Positions 54,349-62,748 of a stretch of 64,000 bases of DNA are shown here, in pieces. The translations under genes were made by a program, and so were the position numbers. Numbering within the stretch: position 1 is the first letter of the stretch; every line of letters starts with the position of its first letter. The DNA comes from Filomicrobium sp. (GTDB lineage Bacteria; Pseudomonadota; Alphaproteobacteria; Rhizobiales; Hyphomicrobiaceae), in NCBI GenBank assembly GCA_017792465.1, contig CP051234.1, positions 4,062,501 through 4,126,500 on the forward strand, written 5' to 3'. Under the pieces are notes generated by a model. The model was given only the letters and a program-made list of their open reading frames with translations. It did no database searches and had not been told where the DNA came from.

Positions 54349-54977
54349 TTGGCGAGTTTAGCGCGCGCCTGCAATTCGGCACAGGGGGTATGGCGGTGGC
54401 ACGCCAGCAGATGATCGTTGACCATCCCAACAGACTGCATGAAGGCGTAAGCTGTTGTCGGGCCGACAAAACGAAAGCCGCGCTTTTTAAGTTCCTTCGA
54501 CATGCGTTTTGAAATTTCTGTCTGGGCCGGAACGTCGGAAAAGTTCTTCCACTTATTCGCTTTCGGCGGGTCATCAAGCATGCCCCAAAGGAAGCCGCTG
54601 AAACTTTCACGTTCGGAAATCGCGAGAAAGGCTTTGGCGTTGTCGATGGTGGCGTCGATCTTCAGGCGGTTGCGGATGATGCTGGCGTCGGCCATCAGGC
54701 GCGCGCGGTCTTTGTCGGTGAAGCGGGCGATCATTTCGGGCTCGAAACCTTTGAAGGCTTTGCGGAAGTTGTCGCGCTTCTTGAGGATCGTCAGCCAGGA
54801 TAGTCCCGACTGGAAACCCTCTAGGATCAGTTTTTCGAACAGCGCGCGATCATCGAACTGGGGCACGCCCCATTCGGTGTCGTGATAGGCGGAATAGATC
54901 GGCGTCTCGATCCCGCCCCAGGGGCAGCGGATCGGTTGATCTTCCGAATGAGGAGCGGGCGTTTTCGCGGCGCTCAC
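54345..54977 (-). CDS. tag: DNA-3-methyladenine glycosylase I
   Basis: About 210 residues. The zinc snap of Tag is complete: N-terminal Cys in IRCPWGG, His in YHDTEWG, and CHRHTPC near the end. The base-binding region (GFQSGLSWLTILKKRDNFRK) is conserved. The enzyme removes 3-methyladenine from alkylated DNA. A GTG start at 54977 overlaps the ygfZ stop by four bases. An ATG further upstream inside ygfZ is possible but less likely. Translational coupling to ygfZ and the following HD gene is expected. Confidence 0.93.
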   Translation of the reverse strand: MSAAKTPAPHSEDQPIRCPWGGIETPIYSAYHDTEWGVPQFDDRALFEKLILEGFQSGLSWLTILKKRDNFRKAFKGFEPEMIARFTDKDRARLMADASIIRNRLKIDATIDNAKAFLAISERESFSGFLWGMLDDPPKANKWKNFSDVPAQTEISKRMSKELKKRGFRFVGPTTAYAFMQSVGMVNDHLLACHRHTPCAELQARAKLAK

Positions 54978-55873
54978 GCTTTGGCATCCGCTTCGGGCGG
55001 AAACTTGAAGGTGGCCCATTGTGGCAGCGCGATTTCAATCTGGGCGTCTCCTGCGGAGAGCTTTTCGCCCTTGGCGAGCGTCTCGGCTGCACGGTCTAGA
55101 CGCAGCATGGCAAGTCCGCGATTTTCACAAACCGTGCCGAGCGATCCAATCGCAACGATACCCGCCGTGATGTCGCTGCCGCCTGGTGGCAAAGCTTTGT
55201 CACCGGTGATTGGCACGACGCGTTTGCGGACCGTTGAGCGGTGCTGCATGCGGCTCACCACTTCCTGCCCGACGTAGCACCCTTTGTTGAAGGAGACGCT
55301 GCCGAGTTGATCGTAAAGCGCTTCGTGCGGGAAGGTATCGCCGAGAGGGAAGTCCTTGCCGGCTTCAGGTATGCCGAGCGCAATGCGGCGGGCGTCGTAG
55401 GAAGGTTCGCTGGCGGCATCGGCATCCAGCTTTTTCAAGGCGCTGTCGTTGGTGAGCGTCATCAAGAGGCGCACGCCCAAGTCGCCCTGGCGCGGATCGT
55501 TGAAACAGATGCAGTCGAGGCTGCCTGCGGCTTCGCACGGGTTCGAGCCCCAGACCGCAGCGACCGTATAGTCGGCGCTGGCATCGGTGATGGTGACATC
55601 GGCGCGCAATTTATACATCGTCAACCGCTTGAGGAGTTCTGCGACGTGGCCCTTGTCGGTCTCGATCAAATAGCCGCCGTCAGCGGGCACGACGAAGAAA
55701 TCGAATAGGATTTTTCCCTGCGGGCTCAACAGGCCGGTGTGCAGGCCCGTGCCTTCGGCACCGAGCTGGTCCATGTCGGCGGTGATGATGCCCTGCAGGA
55801 ACTTTTGCGCATCCTTGCCGGTGACTTTGAGCACGCCCCGGTTGGGCAGTAGCGCGATTTTCAGATCGGACAT
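54974..55873 (-). CDS. ygfZ: folate-binding Fe-S cluster assembly protein YgfZ
   Basis: About 299 residues of aminomethyltransferase-like fold. The diagnostic motif KGCYVGQEVVSRMQHR is present with its cysteine. An opening KIALLPNRGVLKVTGKDAQK leads to FLQGIITADM. YgfZ helps assemble or repair [4Fe-4S] clusters in a folate-dependent manner; NadA downstream (another transcription unit) needs such a cluster. The ATG at 55873 has AAAGG upstream. It is divergent from the dihydroorotase with 106 bases between. Confidence 0.94.
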   Translation of the reverse strand: MSDLKIALLPNRGVLKVTGKDAQKFLQGIITADMDQLGAEGTGLHTGLLSPQGKILFDFFVVPADGGYLIETDKGHVAELLKRLTMYKLRADVTITDASADYTVAAVWGSNPCEAAGSLDCICFNDPRQGDLGVRLLMTLTNDSALKKLDADAASEPSYDARRIALGIPEAGKDFPLGDTFPHEALYDQLGSVSFNKGCYVGQEVVSRMQHRSTVRKRVVPITGDKALPPGGSDITAGIVAIGSLGTVCENRGLAMLRLDRAAETLAKGEKLSAGDAQIEIALPQWATFKFPPEADAKA

Positions 55874-55979
55874 TTGGCAGCCTTTCGGGTTCGATGGCTT
55901 GCGGTTCGTACCAGACTTAACTAAGCGGGAGGCGAAACGGGTGCAAGGAGCGCCGAAATTTCTGTGAGGGAGCCGCAGC

Positions 55980-57308
55980 ATGCCTGAGACCTATGACCTG
56001 ATCATCAAGGGCGGAACGGTCGTCAACCAGGATGGTATGGGCGCGCGCGATATCGGCATTAGCGGCGGGCGGATCATGGCGCTGGGCGACTTGTCGGGGG
56101 CGAGCGCGGGAGAAGTTCTCGATGCCAAGGGGCTGACGATCCTGCCGGGCGTGATCGACAGTCAGGTGCATTTCCGCGAGCCGGGCATGACCCACAAGGA
56201 AGACCTTGAAACGGGGTCGCGCGGGGCGGTTCTGGGCGGCGTGACGACCGTTTTCGAGATGCCGAACACCAATCCCAATACCACCACGCCCGAATTGCTG
56301 GCCGACAAGGTGAAGGCCGCGCATCACCGCATGTTCTGCGATTTTGCGTTCTACGTCGGGGGGACGGAAGACAACGTCGATGACATCCCGGAACTGGAGC
56401 GTCTGCCAGGCTCGGCAGGCATTAAAGTGTTCATCGGCTCGTCGACGGGGACGCTGCTGGTAGATAAGCCTGCCGTGCTTGATGCGATCATTGCCAAGAT
56501 TTCGCGGCGTGCGGCGTTTCACTGCGAGGACGAGGGGCGGCTCAATCAGCGCAAGGATCTGCGCGTCGAAGGCGATCCCTCCTCGCATCCGGTGTGGCGC
56601 GACGAGATCGCGGCGCTGATGGCGACCAAGCAGCTTGTCGGGCTGGCGGAGAAATATGGCAAGCGGGTGCATGTGCTGCACGTTTCGACGGCGATCGAAA
56701 TGGAGTTCCTGGCGCATCACAAGGAGTGGGCGAGCGTCGAGGTGACGCCGCATCATCTCACCTTGGTTGCGCCGGAGTGCTACGAGCGGCTTGGCACCTA
56801 TTGTCAGATGAACCCGCCGGTGCGCGATGCGGCCAACCAGGCAGGCATCTGGGCGGGTCTCGCGAATGGAGTCGTTGACGTTCTGGGCTCAGATCACGCG
56901 CCGCACACGCGCGAAGAAAAGGACCACGCCTATCCCGCGTCGCATTCGGGGATGACGGGCGTGCAGACGCTGCTGCCGATCATGCTCGATCACGTCAACG
57001 CCGGACGGTTGAGCCTGGAGCGGCTCGTTGATCTGACGGGGCACGGGCCGCAGCGCTTGTTTGGATTGCGCGGCAAGGGGCGCATCGCGGTTGGCTATGA
57101 CGCCGACTTGGCAATCGTCGATATGAAGCGGACCGAGACGATCAAGAACGAACAGGTGGCGAGCCGCGCGGGCTGGACGCCTTATGACGGTAAACAGGTC
57201 ACCGGCTGGCCGGTCGGCACGTTCGTGCGCGGCACGAAAGTGATGTGGGACGGGGAGATATTAGGGGCTGCTGTCGGCGAGGCCGCGCGGTTTAATGAGG
57301 GGAGTTGA
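55980..57308 (+). CDS. pyrC: dihydroorotase-like amidohydrolase
   Basis: 442 residues, type I dihydroorotase/allantoinase fold. Metal ligands present: His64 in QVHFREPG, the lysine that is carbamylated in GIKVFIGSSTG, His in AFHCEDEG and HVLHVSTA, and the catalytic Asp in LGSDHAPHTREEK. The first His of the usual HxH is Gln62 (DSQVHFREPG). The REPG and SDHAPH motifs are those of dihydroorotase, the third step of pyrimidine synthesis. Without pyrB beside it the specificity is not proven. A binding site GGGAG precedes the ATG. Confidence 0.87.
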   Translation: MPETYDLIIKGGTVVNQDGMGARDIGISGGRIMALGDLSGASAGEVLDAKGLTILPGVIDSQVHFREPGMTHKEDLETGSRGAVLGGVTTVFEMPNTNPNTTTPELLADKVKAAHHRMFCDFAFYVGGTEDNVDDIPELERLPGSAGIKVFIGSSTGTLLVDKPAVLDAIIAKISRRAAFHCEDEGRLNQRKDLRVEGDPSSHPVWRDEIAALMATKQLVGLAEKYGKRVHVLHVSTAIEMEFLAHHKEWASVEVTPHHLTLVAPECYERLGTYCQMNPPVRDAANQAGIWAGLANGVVDVLGSDHAPHTREEKDHAYPASHSGMTGVQTLLPIMLDHVNAGRLSLERLVDLTGHGPQRLFGLRGKGRIAVGYDADLAIVDMKRTETIKNEQVASRAGWTPYDGKQVTGWPVGTFVRGTKVMWDGEILGAAVGEAARFNEGS

Positions 57309-57317
57309 GGTGGGGAG

Positions 57318-57941
57318 CTATTGTACTTCGCAGCGGTGAAATTCTACGAGTGCTTTTTTGTGTGGCTTCATGCGCTCAAAGAATTCGTCGGAGCAGAAAT
57401 AATCAAATGCGAATGGGTCGCCGCCTCCGCCGTACTTGCCGATACCGCCGCGCCACAAATGATGCCCTTCAATCATCGACGACTTGAGCACAATTGGACC
57501 AGACGCCGATAATTGTCCGCCACCGGTTATGTCGGTTTTGCCTATTCCATCAGCAAAGCGCGTCTTCTCAATAATAATTGACCCTCGCAAGGCAGTCGTG
57601 ACATGCAGAAGATAGAATGGCCTCTCGTCAGTCATGGCATCTTTGAGTCTGACGCGGATGGGAATGAAGTTGTGACGTCCAGGCTCAAGCCCTTCAACTA
57701 AATTGCGGACTTCCTCATCGATATGCCAAGGGAATACAGCTCCACCCCAAATTGGGGAGATGTCTTGTCCTTTCGCGCATTCGACAACATACGGGTCAGG
57801 TTTTCGATTCAATATGTCCTCGTCGACCTTCTCTCCCCGCCAAATTGGTCCAAGGAACGCGTTGCGAAGCGCCTTATCCTGATCAATGAGGGGGTATACT
57901 GTCGCCTTGGTGCTCCGGTTCGGTTTGAGATGAAACGGCAT
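57318..57941 (-). CDS. Imm11-like (DUF1629) immunity-type protein
   Basis: 207 residues. The last 90 residues have the pattern of Imm11/DUF1629 proteins: FYLLHVTTALRGSIIIEKTR, an IVLKSSMIEGHHLWRGGIGK block and FFERMKPHKKALVEFHRCEV after FDYFCSDE. Imm11 members protect cells from polymorphic toxins and are often orphaned when the toxin gene is lost. No toxin gene is seen nearby. GC is lower than in the flanks, and the gene stands between pyrC and a palindromic repeat, so it looks like an acquired cassette. It converges with pyrC with only 9 bases between stops. Confidence 0.65.
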   Translation of the reverse strand: MPFHLKPNRSTKATVYPLIDQDKALRNAFLGPIWRGEKVDEDILNRKPDPYVVECAKGQDISPIWGGAVFPWHIDEEVRNLVEGLEPGRHNFIPIRVRLKDAMTDERPFYLLHVTTALRGSIIIEKTRFADGIGKTDITGGGQLSASGPIVLKSSMIEGHHLWRGGIGKYGGGGDPFAFDYFCSDEFFERMKPHKKALVEFHRCEVQ

Positions 57942-58263
57942 AGTTTCACTACCTTTCGTCCTCGCGTCTCGGCGTTAAACTGCGGTGCCGATAACGCAGG
58001 ATTTTTCCTAAGCTGTGCAAGTCATGCTGCCAACAAGAGGTCCTGACGAGATTGATAGAGGCTTGGACGGATCCCGCCCTTCGGCGGGATGACGGTTGGT
58101 GGTGGTCGAGAACGGTGAGATCTCTCCAATCGCGATGTTGATCTTCGAACGTCATCCCCGCGTCCATGCGAAGCATGGCTTCGCCATGACGGCGGCGATC
58201 TACCCACGCCAACATTTTTGCGCCGTGTTGGACCAAATTCCTGCCCTGCCTATCGCATCCGTC
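57942..58263. other. intergenic stretch with palindromic repeat
   Basis: Between two minus-strand genes. Positions 58050-58200 hold the repeat unit listed separately; the rest has no gene. Confidence 0.45.
58050..58200. repeat. palindromic intergenic repeat element
   Basis: Two hairpins lie head to tail. ATCCCGCC pairs with GGCGGGAT around CTTC (58071-58090), and CCATGC with GCATGG around GAA (58164-58178). The flanks GATGACGG and CGTCATCCCC are inverted relative to each other. Such short palindromic units with ATCCCGCC...GGCGGGATGACG are widespread between genes in this order, to my recollection. I cannot count copies elsewhere from this window. Confidence 0.55.
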
Positions 58264-58521
58264 CTACTTGTTCTTCTGTGAGTTTCGCTCGCTGATGAGG
58301 CGTCCGGTGTATTCCAGTATTACTTTTCCGGCGATCCGAGTGTCGCCGGTGTATGGTGCCGGCAAGGCTTGCTTTACAAGTTCGTAGAACTTATTGGCTT
58401 TCACCTTATTCTCGTCCGTTTCGCCTTTTGCAAAAATGTCCCTGCCGAACGCATTTAGTGCCGGATCTGTGAAAACCTCGGCGGTCAGTTCTGCTATCTG
58501 CTGTTTTGACAGCTTTCCCAT
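58264..58521 (-). CDS. small hypothetical protein
   Basis: About 85 residues, all-helical and charged (LSKQQIAELTAEVFTDPALN, then KANKFYELVKQALPAPYTGD). No export signal. The ATG at 58521 starts a continuous frame; a few codons upstream are open. Not recognised. It belongs to the accessory patch with the Imm11-like gene. Confidence 0.5.
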   Translation of the reverse strand: MGKLSKQQIAELTAEVFTDPALNAFGRDIFAKGETDENKVKANKFYELVKQALPAPYTGDTRIAGKVILEYTGRLISERNSQKNK

Positions 58522-58626
58522 GAATAGTTCGGGTATGCTTCGTCTCCAGACCATGTATTTGGTGCCCGCAGTTCAAGCCTACCTGATAGAAACCGCTGCT
58601 TCGATTTGTGGAGCGCTCCGCACCCA

Positions 58627-59154
58627 TCAGCGTTCCGATTTTAGTGGTGGTTTTTGCTGGGCTGCGTTTGCGGTTGTTGCTGCGTCCTGGGTTGCCCCTC
58701 CGGCGCTTGCCATGCGCAATTGAAACGCGCCGGCGTTCTCGTTGGCAGCGGCGTCGATCATGCCGCCGATGGGGCCGAGCACGCTGCCCGGAATGACGCT
58801 ATCGCCGCGCGGTTCGACGACGAGATCGTAGGTCTGTCCTGCCACCGCGTTGAGGTTGACCTTGTATTCGCCGGGATAGGACCAGGCCGACGCGGCAATG
58901 ACGTTTTGTCCAGCGGGAACGTGGAAGGACGATGTCGCGCCAGTCCAAACGTCGGTCATCTTCTTGCCGTTGACCGTGATCGTTGCGGGTGCGCCGGAGT
59001 ACATCAAGGCGTTTGTCCGCGAGACTTTCACCCGCGCTTGGCCGGCTGGAATTGCGCCCGTCACGATATCGGCATCACCCGGCGCGCCTGCGCAGGCTGA
59101 GACCAGTAGCGCGGCTGTAACCGCCAGGACGACCTGCTTTAAATGATCGAACAT
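58627..59154 (-). CDS. lipoprotein of unknown function
   Basis: 175 residues. The lipobox is VSAC (LAVTAALLVSACAGAPG). The mature part is a beta-rich domain (RVKVSRTNALMYSGAPATIT, then SSFHVPAGQNVIAASAWSY and EYKVNLNAVAGQTYDLVVEP) similar in plan to DUF2846-like carbohydrate-binding or beta-sandwich domains, ending in an Ala/Thr/Gln-rich tail. No enzymatic residues are visible. Envelope attachment is likely; role unknown. Confidence 0.72.
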   Translation of the reverse strand: MFDHLKQVVLAVTAALLVSACAGAPGDADIVTGAIPAGQARVKVSRTNALMYSGAPATITVNGKKMTDVWTGATSSFHVPAGQNVIAASAWSYPGEYKVNLNAVAGQTYDLVVEPRGDSVIPGSVLGPIGGMIDAAANENAGAFQLRMASAGGATQDAATTANAAQQKPPLKSER

Positions 59155-59429
59155 ATCTCCCCCTCACCGCAGCCTTAAAATTCGGTGGATGCTGCGCGTG
59201 GTTATAAGGGATGCGGGCGGAGGATGCTACTTATGGTGGTTGGGGTTTTTGCCGCGGTTGAAGCAAAGCTGTGCATGGAAAGTCCGTGCTGATGGCTTGG
59301 CGATGAATGCGGTTTTTATGACGGCTCGCACCGCCTGCGCATGGCGGCTTTCGCGACTGGCACTGCAACAGATTTTTGAAATCGACTGGAAATTCTGGGC
59401 CGAACGCCCTATATTGGATACGTAAATCA

Positions 59430-59446
59430 ATGCTCCGTTTGAGCAT
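59430..59446. promoter_or_regulatory. NadQ-type operator, distal copy
   Basis: The palindrome ATGCTC-CGTTT-GAGCAT has six-base arms around five bases. It differs from the proximal copy in one spacer base only. The two centres are 92 bases apart. Binding by the regulator at 52343 is inferred from the family. Confidence 0.7.
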
Positions 59447-59519
59447 AACAAGTTAACCACGTTGGCCGCTGAGCCCGAAGGGACGTTGTAGAAGGCGGCC
59501 GCCGCAGAGTCTGCAATAG

Positions 59520-59540
59520 ATATGCTCAGTTTGAGCATAT
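59520..59540. promoter_or_regulatory. NadQ-type operator, proximal copy
   Basis: A perfect palindrome with nine-base arms, ATATGCTCA and its reverse complement, around GTT. It lies 374 bases before the nadA start. It probably overlaps the nadA promoter. Confidence 0.78.
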
Positions 59541-59583
59541 TAGATATGGCGAAAGGCGGACGGTGTCAACGGTCAAGTGTCCA

Positions 59584-59660
59584 ATGGCGGAGGCACGCGA
59601 CGCCGAAGGGACCTGAGAGCGAAGGGACGCCATGGCAAAGGCGCGTAACGGCGAATGGAC
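59584..59660 (+). repeat. imperfect direct repeat in the nadA leader
   Basis: Two 29-base copies begin at 59584 and 59632 (48 bases apart, a multiple of three), each opening ATGGC and ending GGAC, matching at about 22 of 29 positions. Each copy could begin a very short reading frame (10 codons at 59584, 29 codons at 59632), each with some purine-rich sequence before it. Whether these are translated is unknown. Confidence 0.45.
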
Positions 59661-59823
59661 GGGAGAAGGTCTTCGGTCGGCCTTTGCAAGTGGTGGAGCC
59701 AAGCAGATGACGTTGCGTTGAGGTAATGCGCGCCGATTCGAGGTTGGGCGACGGAATTAACGACGAGAGGGCCGCAAGATCCAGCAGCGGCTTTTCGACA
59801 AGGAAGCAAACAGAAAAGGCTAA

Positions 59824-59840
59824 CGCATCGTGTCGATGCG
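59824..59840 (+). other. hairpin in the nadA leader
   Basis: CGCATCG and CGATGCG form a perfect seven-base stem with loop TGT, 74 bases before the nadA start. No T-run follows. Could be part of a structured leader. Confidence 0.5.
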
Positions 59841-59913
59841 CCAATCAAAGCCTTCGCAGACAGTTTCAGCGCCACACCAGCGGACGGCGCAGATCATGAG
59901 AAAGGAGTTCCGC

Positions 59914-60981
59914 ATGGACAATATCGAGCTTCGCAACGAAAGCCCGAGCCACGGCGAAACCCGGAAATTCGAGCCGCTTCCGCGGCCTTCCCTGGAGTTT
60001 ACTCCAGAGGTCGAAGCAGAAACGCGCCACCTTTATGAGCGCGTGAAGCATGTCGTGACGCCGATGGAATGGCCGCACTATGCGCCGCTCATCAAGGCGA
60101 TCAACGACCTGAAGAAAGAGCGCAACGCCGTCATCCTGGCGCATAACTACATGACGCCGGAAGTCTTCCACTGCGTGGGCGATTTCCAGGGCGACAGCCT
60201 GCAGCTGGCGAAAGAAGCCGGCAAGGTCGATGCGGATGTGATCGTGCAGGCCGGCGTTCACTTCATGGCGGAAACGTCAAAGCTGATGAACCCGGACAAG
60301 ACGGTTCTCATTCCAGACCTTGAGGCGGGCTGTTCGCTTGCCTCGTCGATCACGGCTGAAGACGTCCGGCAGCTGCGCAAAGCCTATCCGGGCGTGCCGA
60401 TCGTCACCTATGTGAACACGAGTGCGGCGGTGAAAGCCGAATGCGATATCTGCTGCACGTCGTCGAACGCGGTGAAGGTCGTCGAGAGCCTGGGCGCGCC
60501 ACGCGTGTTGTGCATTCCCGATGAGTATCTGGCGAAGTACGTTCAGACGCAGACCGACGTCGAGATCATTTCCTGGAAAGGCCACTGTGAGGTGCACAAG
60601 CTCTTTTCGGCCGAAGAGATTGAGACCATGCGGGAAGCCGAGCCGGGCTTGAAAGTGATCGCGCATCCGGAGTGTCCTCCAGAGGTGATCGAGGTTGCCG
60701 ACTTCACGGGTTCGACGTCGGGCATGATCAACTGGACCAAGGATAACAAGCCGGCAAAGGTGATGCTTGTCACCGAGTGTTCGATGTCTTCGAACGTCGC
60801 CGCCGAGCTGCCGGAGACGGAGTTCATCCGGCCCTGCAACCTGTGCCCGCATATGAAGCGCATCAGCCTTGAGAAGATCTTGGATTCGCTTCTTTACATG
60901 CAGCACGAAGTTACCGTCGATCCGGACGTTGCGCAGCGCGCGCGACTGGCGGTCGAACGGATGGTCAATCTGACGAACTGA
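59914..60981 (+). CDS. nadA: quinolinate synthase
   Basis: About 355 residues. NadA condenses iminoaspartate with dihydroxyacetone phosphate to quinolinate using a [4Fe-4S] cluster. The three cluster cysteines are in [20 protein letters not shown] and [10 protein letters not shown]. Substrate motifs include [22 protein letters not shown] and [12 protein letters not shown] 48-residue head precedes the first repeat. The ATG at 59914 has AAAGGAG six bases before it; a frame upstream to 59830 is rejected. It heads the nadA-nadB-nadC operon; the palindromes at 59430 and 59520 are the likely operators. Confidence 0.97.
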   Translation: MDNIELRNESPSHGETRKFEPLPRPSLEFTPEVEAETRHLYERVKHVVTPMEWPHYAPLIKAINDLKKERNAVILAHNYMTPEVFHCVGDFQGDSLQLAKEAGKVDADVIVQAGVHFMAETSKLMNPDKTVLIPDLEAGCSLASSITAEDVRQLRKAYPGVPIVTYVNTSAAVKAECDICCTSSNAVKVVESLGAPRVLCIPDEYLAKYVQTQTDVEIISWKGHCEVHKLFSAEEIETMREAEPGLKVIAHPECPPEVIEVADFTGSTSGMINWTKDNKPAKVMLVTECSMSSNVAAELPETEFIRPCNLCPHMKRISLEKILDSLLYMQHEVTVDPDVAQRARLAVERMVNLTN

Positions 60982-60997
60982 TTGATACGCAGAACGA

Positions 60998-61023
60998 CCC
61001 GCGCCGGGATCCTTCGGCGCGGG
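60998..61023 (+). other. intercistronic hairpin between nadA and nadB
   Basis: CCCGCGCCG and CGGCGCGGG form a nine-base stem with an eight-base loop. No T-run, so it is more likely an mRNA stability or processing element than a terminator. Confidence 0.55.
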
Positions 61024-61080
61024 GGATGCGTTTGATTGGCGGAAGCATCGAGGCTTGGCCAATCCGATTGTGAGGACCTC

Positions 61081-62748
61081 ATGGCACGACTTCTTCAAGA
61101 GAAGGCATTGATCGCCGGGTTCGAAGATCCGAAGGGATCGTTCGGGCCGGGGGATATCGTCGTTGTGGGGGCTGGTCTGGCTGGGCTGTTCACGGCTTTG
61201 AAACTGGCACCGCTGCCGGTGACGGTTATTTCCCCGGCGCCGCTGGGCGAAGGTGCATCGAGTGTCTGGGCGCAAGGCGGGATCGCGGCAGCCGTCGGTG
61301 AAGGCGATACGCCGGACGCGCATGCGACCGATACGATTGCGGCGGGTGCCGGTCTCGTTAAAGACTTTGTTGCCAAGACAATTACCGGCGAAGCGCCCGA
61401 TCGTATCCGCGATCTTCTGCGCTATGGGGTTCCGTTCGACAAAAGCCTCGAAGGGTACTTTGTTTTGTCCAAGGAAGCGGCGCATTCGGCCAAGCGGGTC
61501 GTGCGCGTTTCGGGTGACCGAGCGGGCGCTGCGATCATGCAGGCGCTCATCGCGCAGGTTCGCCGGACGCCATCGATCCGCGTGCTTGAAGGTTTCGAAG
61601 CGGAAGACCTGATCGTTGAAGACGGCCGCATTGCTGGCGTTCGTCTTATTCGCGGAGCGCAGCGCGGTAACGGCACCTACAAGCTGTTGCCGGCTGCCGG
61701 AGTCGTATTCGCGACGGGCGGGATCGGCGGGCTTTATAACGTCACGACGAACCCGGCTTATGCCCGCGGCGAAGCGTTGGCGATTGCGGCTCGGGCCGGT
61801 GCGATTATCGCGGATGCCGAATTCGTGCAGTTTCACCCGACGGCACTTGATGTCGGTCAGGACCCAGCACCACTGGCGACCGAAGCGTTGCGCGGTGAAG
61901 GTTCGATCCTCGTCAATGGTGACGGGCATCGCTTCATGAAAGATTTGCATGCCGACGCCGAACTTGCGCCGAGAGATATCGTGGCGCGTGGGGTCTTCGC
62001 TGAGATCGCTGCCGGACGTGGCGTCTATCTGGATTGCCGCGAGGCCATCGGCGCGGACTTCGCCAAGCGGTTCCCAACCGTCTATGGCTATTGCGTCGAA
62101 GCCGGGCTCGATCCGCAGCATGATTTGTTGCCGGTGGCGCCGGCCGCGCACTACCACATGGGCGGTATCGCGACTGACCTTAAAGGACGATCGAGCGTCG
62201 AAGGATTATGGGCGGTCGGTGAGGTGGCCTGTACGGGTCTGCATGGCGGCAACAGGCTCGCGTCCAACTCGCTTCTCGAAGCGGTGGTGATCGCGGCGCG
62301 CGCGGCGGCGGACATCGCGAAGCTTGCTGACGGCGCCGAGGATCTTGGACCGGTTGCGTTGACGCGCTTTGAAGATCTCAAGATCGCCAACAAGGCGCAG
62401 CGTGGTGAGTTGCTCGAAGAAATTCGCATCATTATGAGCCGCGATGCCGGCGTCATTCGCGACCGTGCCGGATTGCGGCGGGCGTTCAACCGTCTCACCA
62501 GGATCGAGCAGGCCGGCAACGGCGATCTGGTGCTTGCCAACATGGCGTTGGCGGCTCGGTTTGTTGTCGGCTCGGCGCTCAAGCGGCGCGAAAGCCGAGG
62601 TGCGCATTTTCGTAGCGATTATCCGCAGACCGAGGCCTATGCGCGGCATTCCCTTCTGCGGTTGGGTGATCTCGAAGAACTCTATCAATGCACGCGCAAT
62701 AGCGAGATCGATTGCGACGGCGAAGAAGCAACCGTTTGGGCGCAATGA
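61081..62748 (+). CDS. nadB: L-aspartate oxidase
   Basis: About 555 residues, normal for NadB. The FAD site is VVVGAGLAGLFTAL. Substrate elements are GASSVWAQGGIAAAVGEGD, FATGGIGGLYNVTTNP, FVQFHPTALDVGQDPAPLA and AHYHMGGIATDL. The succinate dehydrogenase/fumarate reductase C-terminal domain follows. It oxidises aspartate to iminoaspartate for NadA. The start at ATG 61081 follows GAGGA. Its stop overlaps the nadC start (ATGA). Confidence 0.97.
   Translation: MARLLQEKALIAGFEDPKGSFGPGDIVVVGAGLAGLFTALKLAPLPVTVISPAPLGEGASSVWAQGGIAAAVGEGDTPDAHATDTIAAGAGLVKDFVAKTITGEAPDRIRDLLRYGVPFDKSLEGYFVLSKEAAHSAKRVVRVSGDRAGAAIMQALIAQVRRTPSIRVLEGFEAEDLIVEDGRIAGVRLIRGAQRGNGTYKLLPAAGVVFATGGIGGLYNVTTNPAYARGEALAIAARAGAIIADAEFVQFHPTALDVGQDPAPLATEALRGEGSILVNGDGHRFMKDLHADAELAPRDIVARGVFAEIAAGRGVYLDCREAIGADFAKRFPTVYGYCVEAGLDPQHDLLPVAPAAHYHMGGIATDLKGRSSVEGLWAVGEVACTGLHGGNRLASNSLLEAVVIAARAAADIAKLADGAEDLGPVALTRFEDLKIANKAQRGELLEEIRIIMSRDAGVIRDRAGLRRAFNRLTRIEQAGNGDLVLANMALAARFVVGSALKRRESRGAHFRSDYPQTEAYARHSLLRLGDLEELYQCTRNSEIDCDGEEATVWAQ

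Larger units (their letters stand above)
59155..59913 (+). other. nadA upstream region and long leader
   Basis: 759 bases without a credible gene. It contains two NadQ-type palindromes (59430 and 59520), three copies of CGAAGGGAC (about 59475, 59603 and 59619), an imperfect direct repeat at 59584 and 59632 and a tight hairpin at 59824. If transcription starts near the operators, nadA has a leader of about 350-380 bases. Confidence 0.6.

Noticed and set aside
55539-55560. tRNA T-arm-like sequence (GGTTCGAGCCCC)
   Set aside because: It lies inside ygfZ in the coding frame; no acceptor, D or anticodon arms can be folded around it.
59541-59913. A known NAD-binding riboswitch in the nadA leader
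   Set aside because: I could not recognise the conserved bases of the described NAD+ riboswitch classes; only a generic structured leader is claimed.
60277-62157. A 626-codon open frame on the minus strand across nadA and nadB
   Set aside because: It spans two certain genes and their intergenic gap in antisense, with shadow-like composition.
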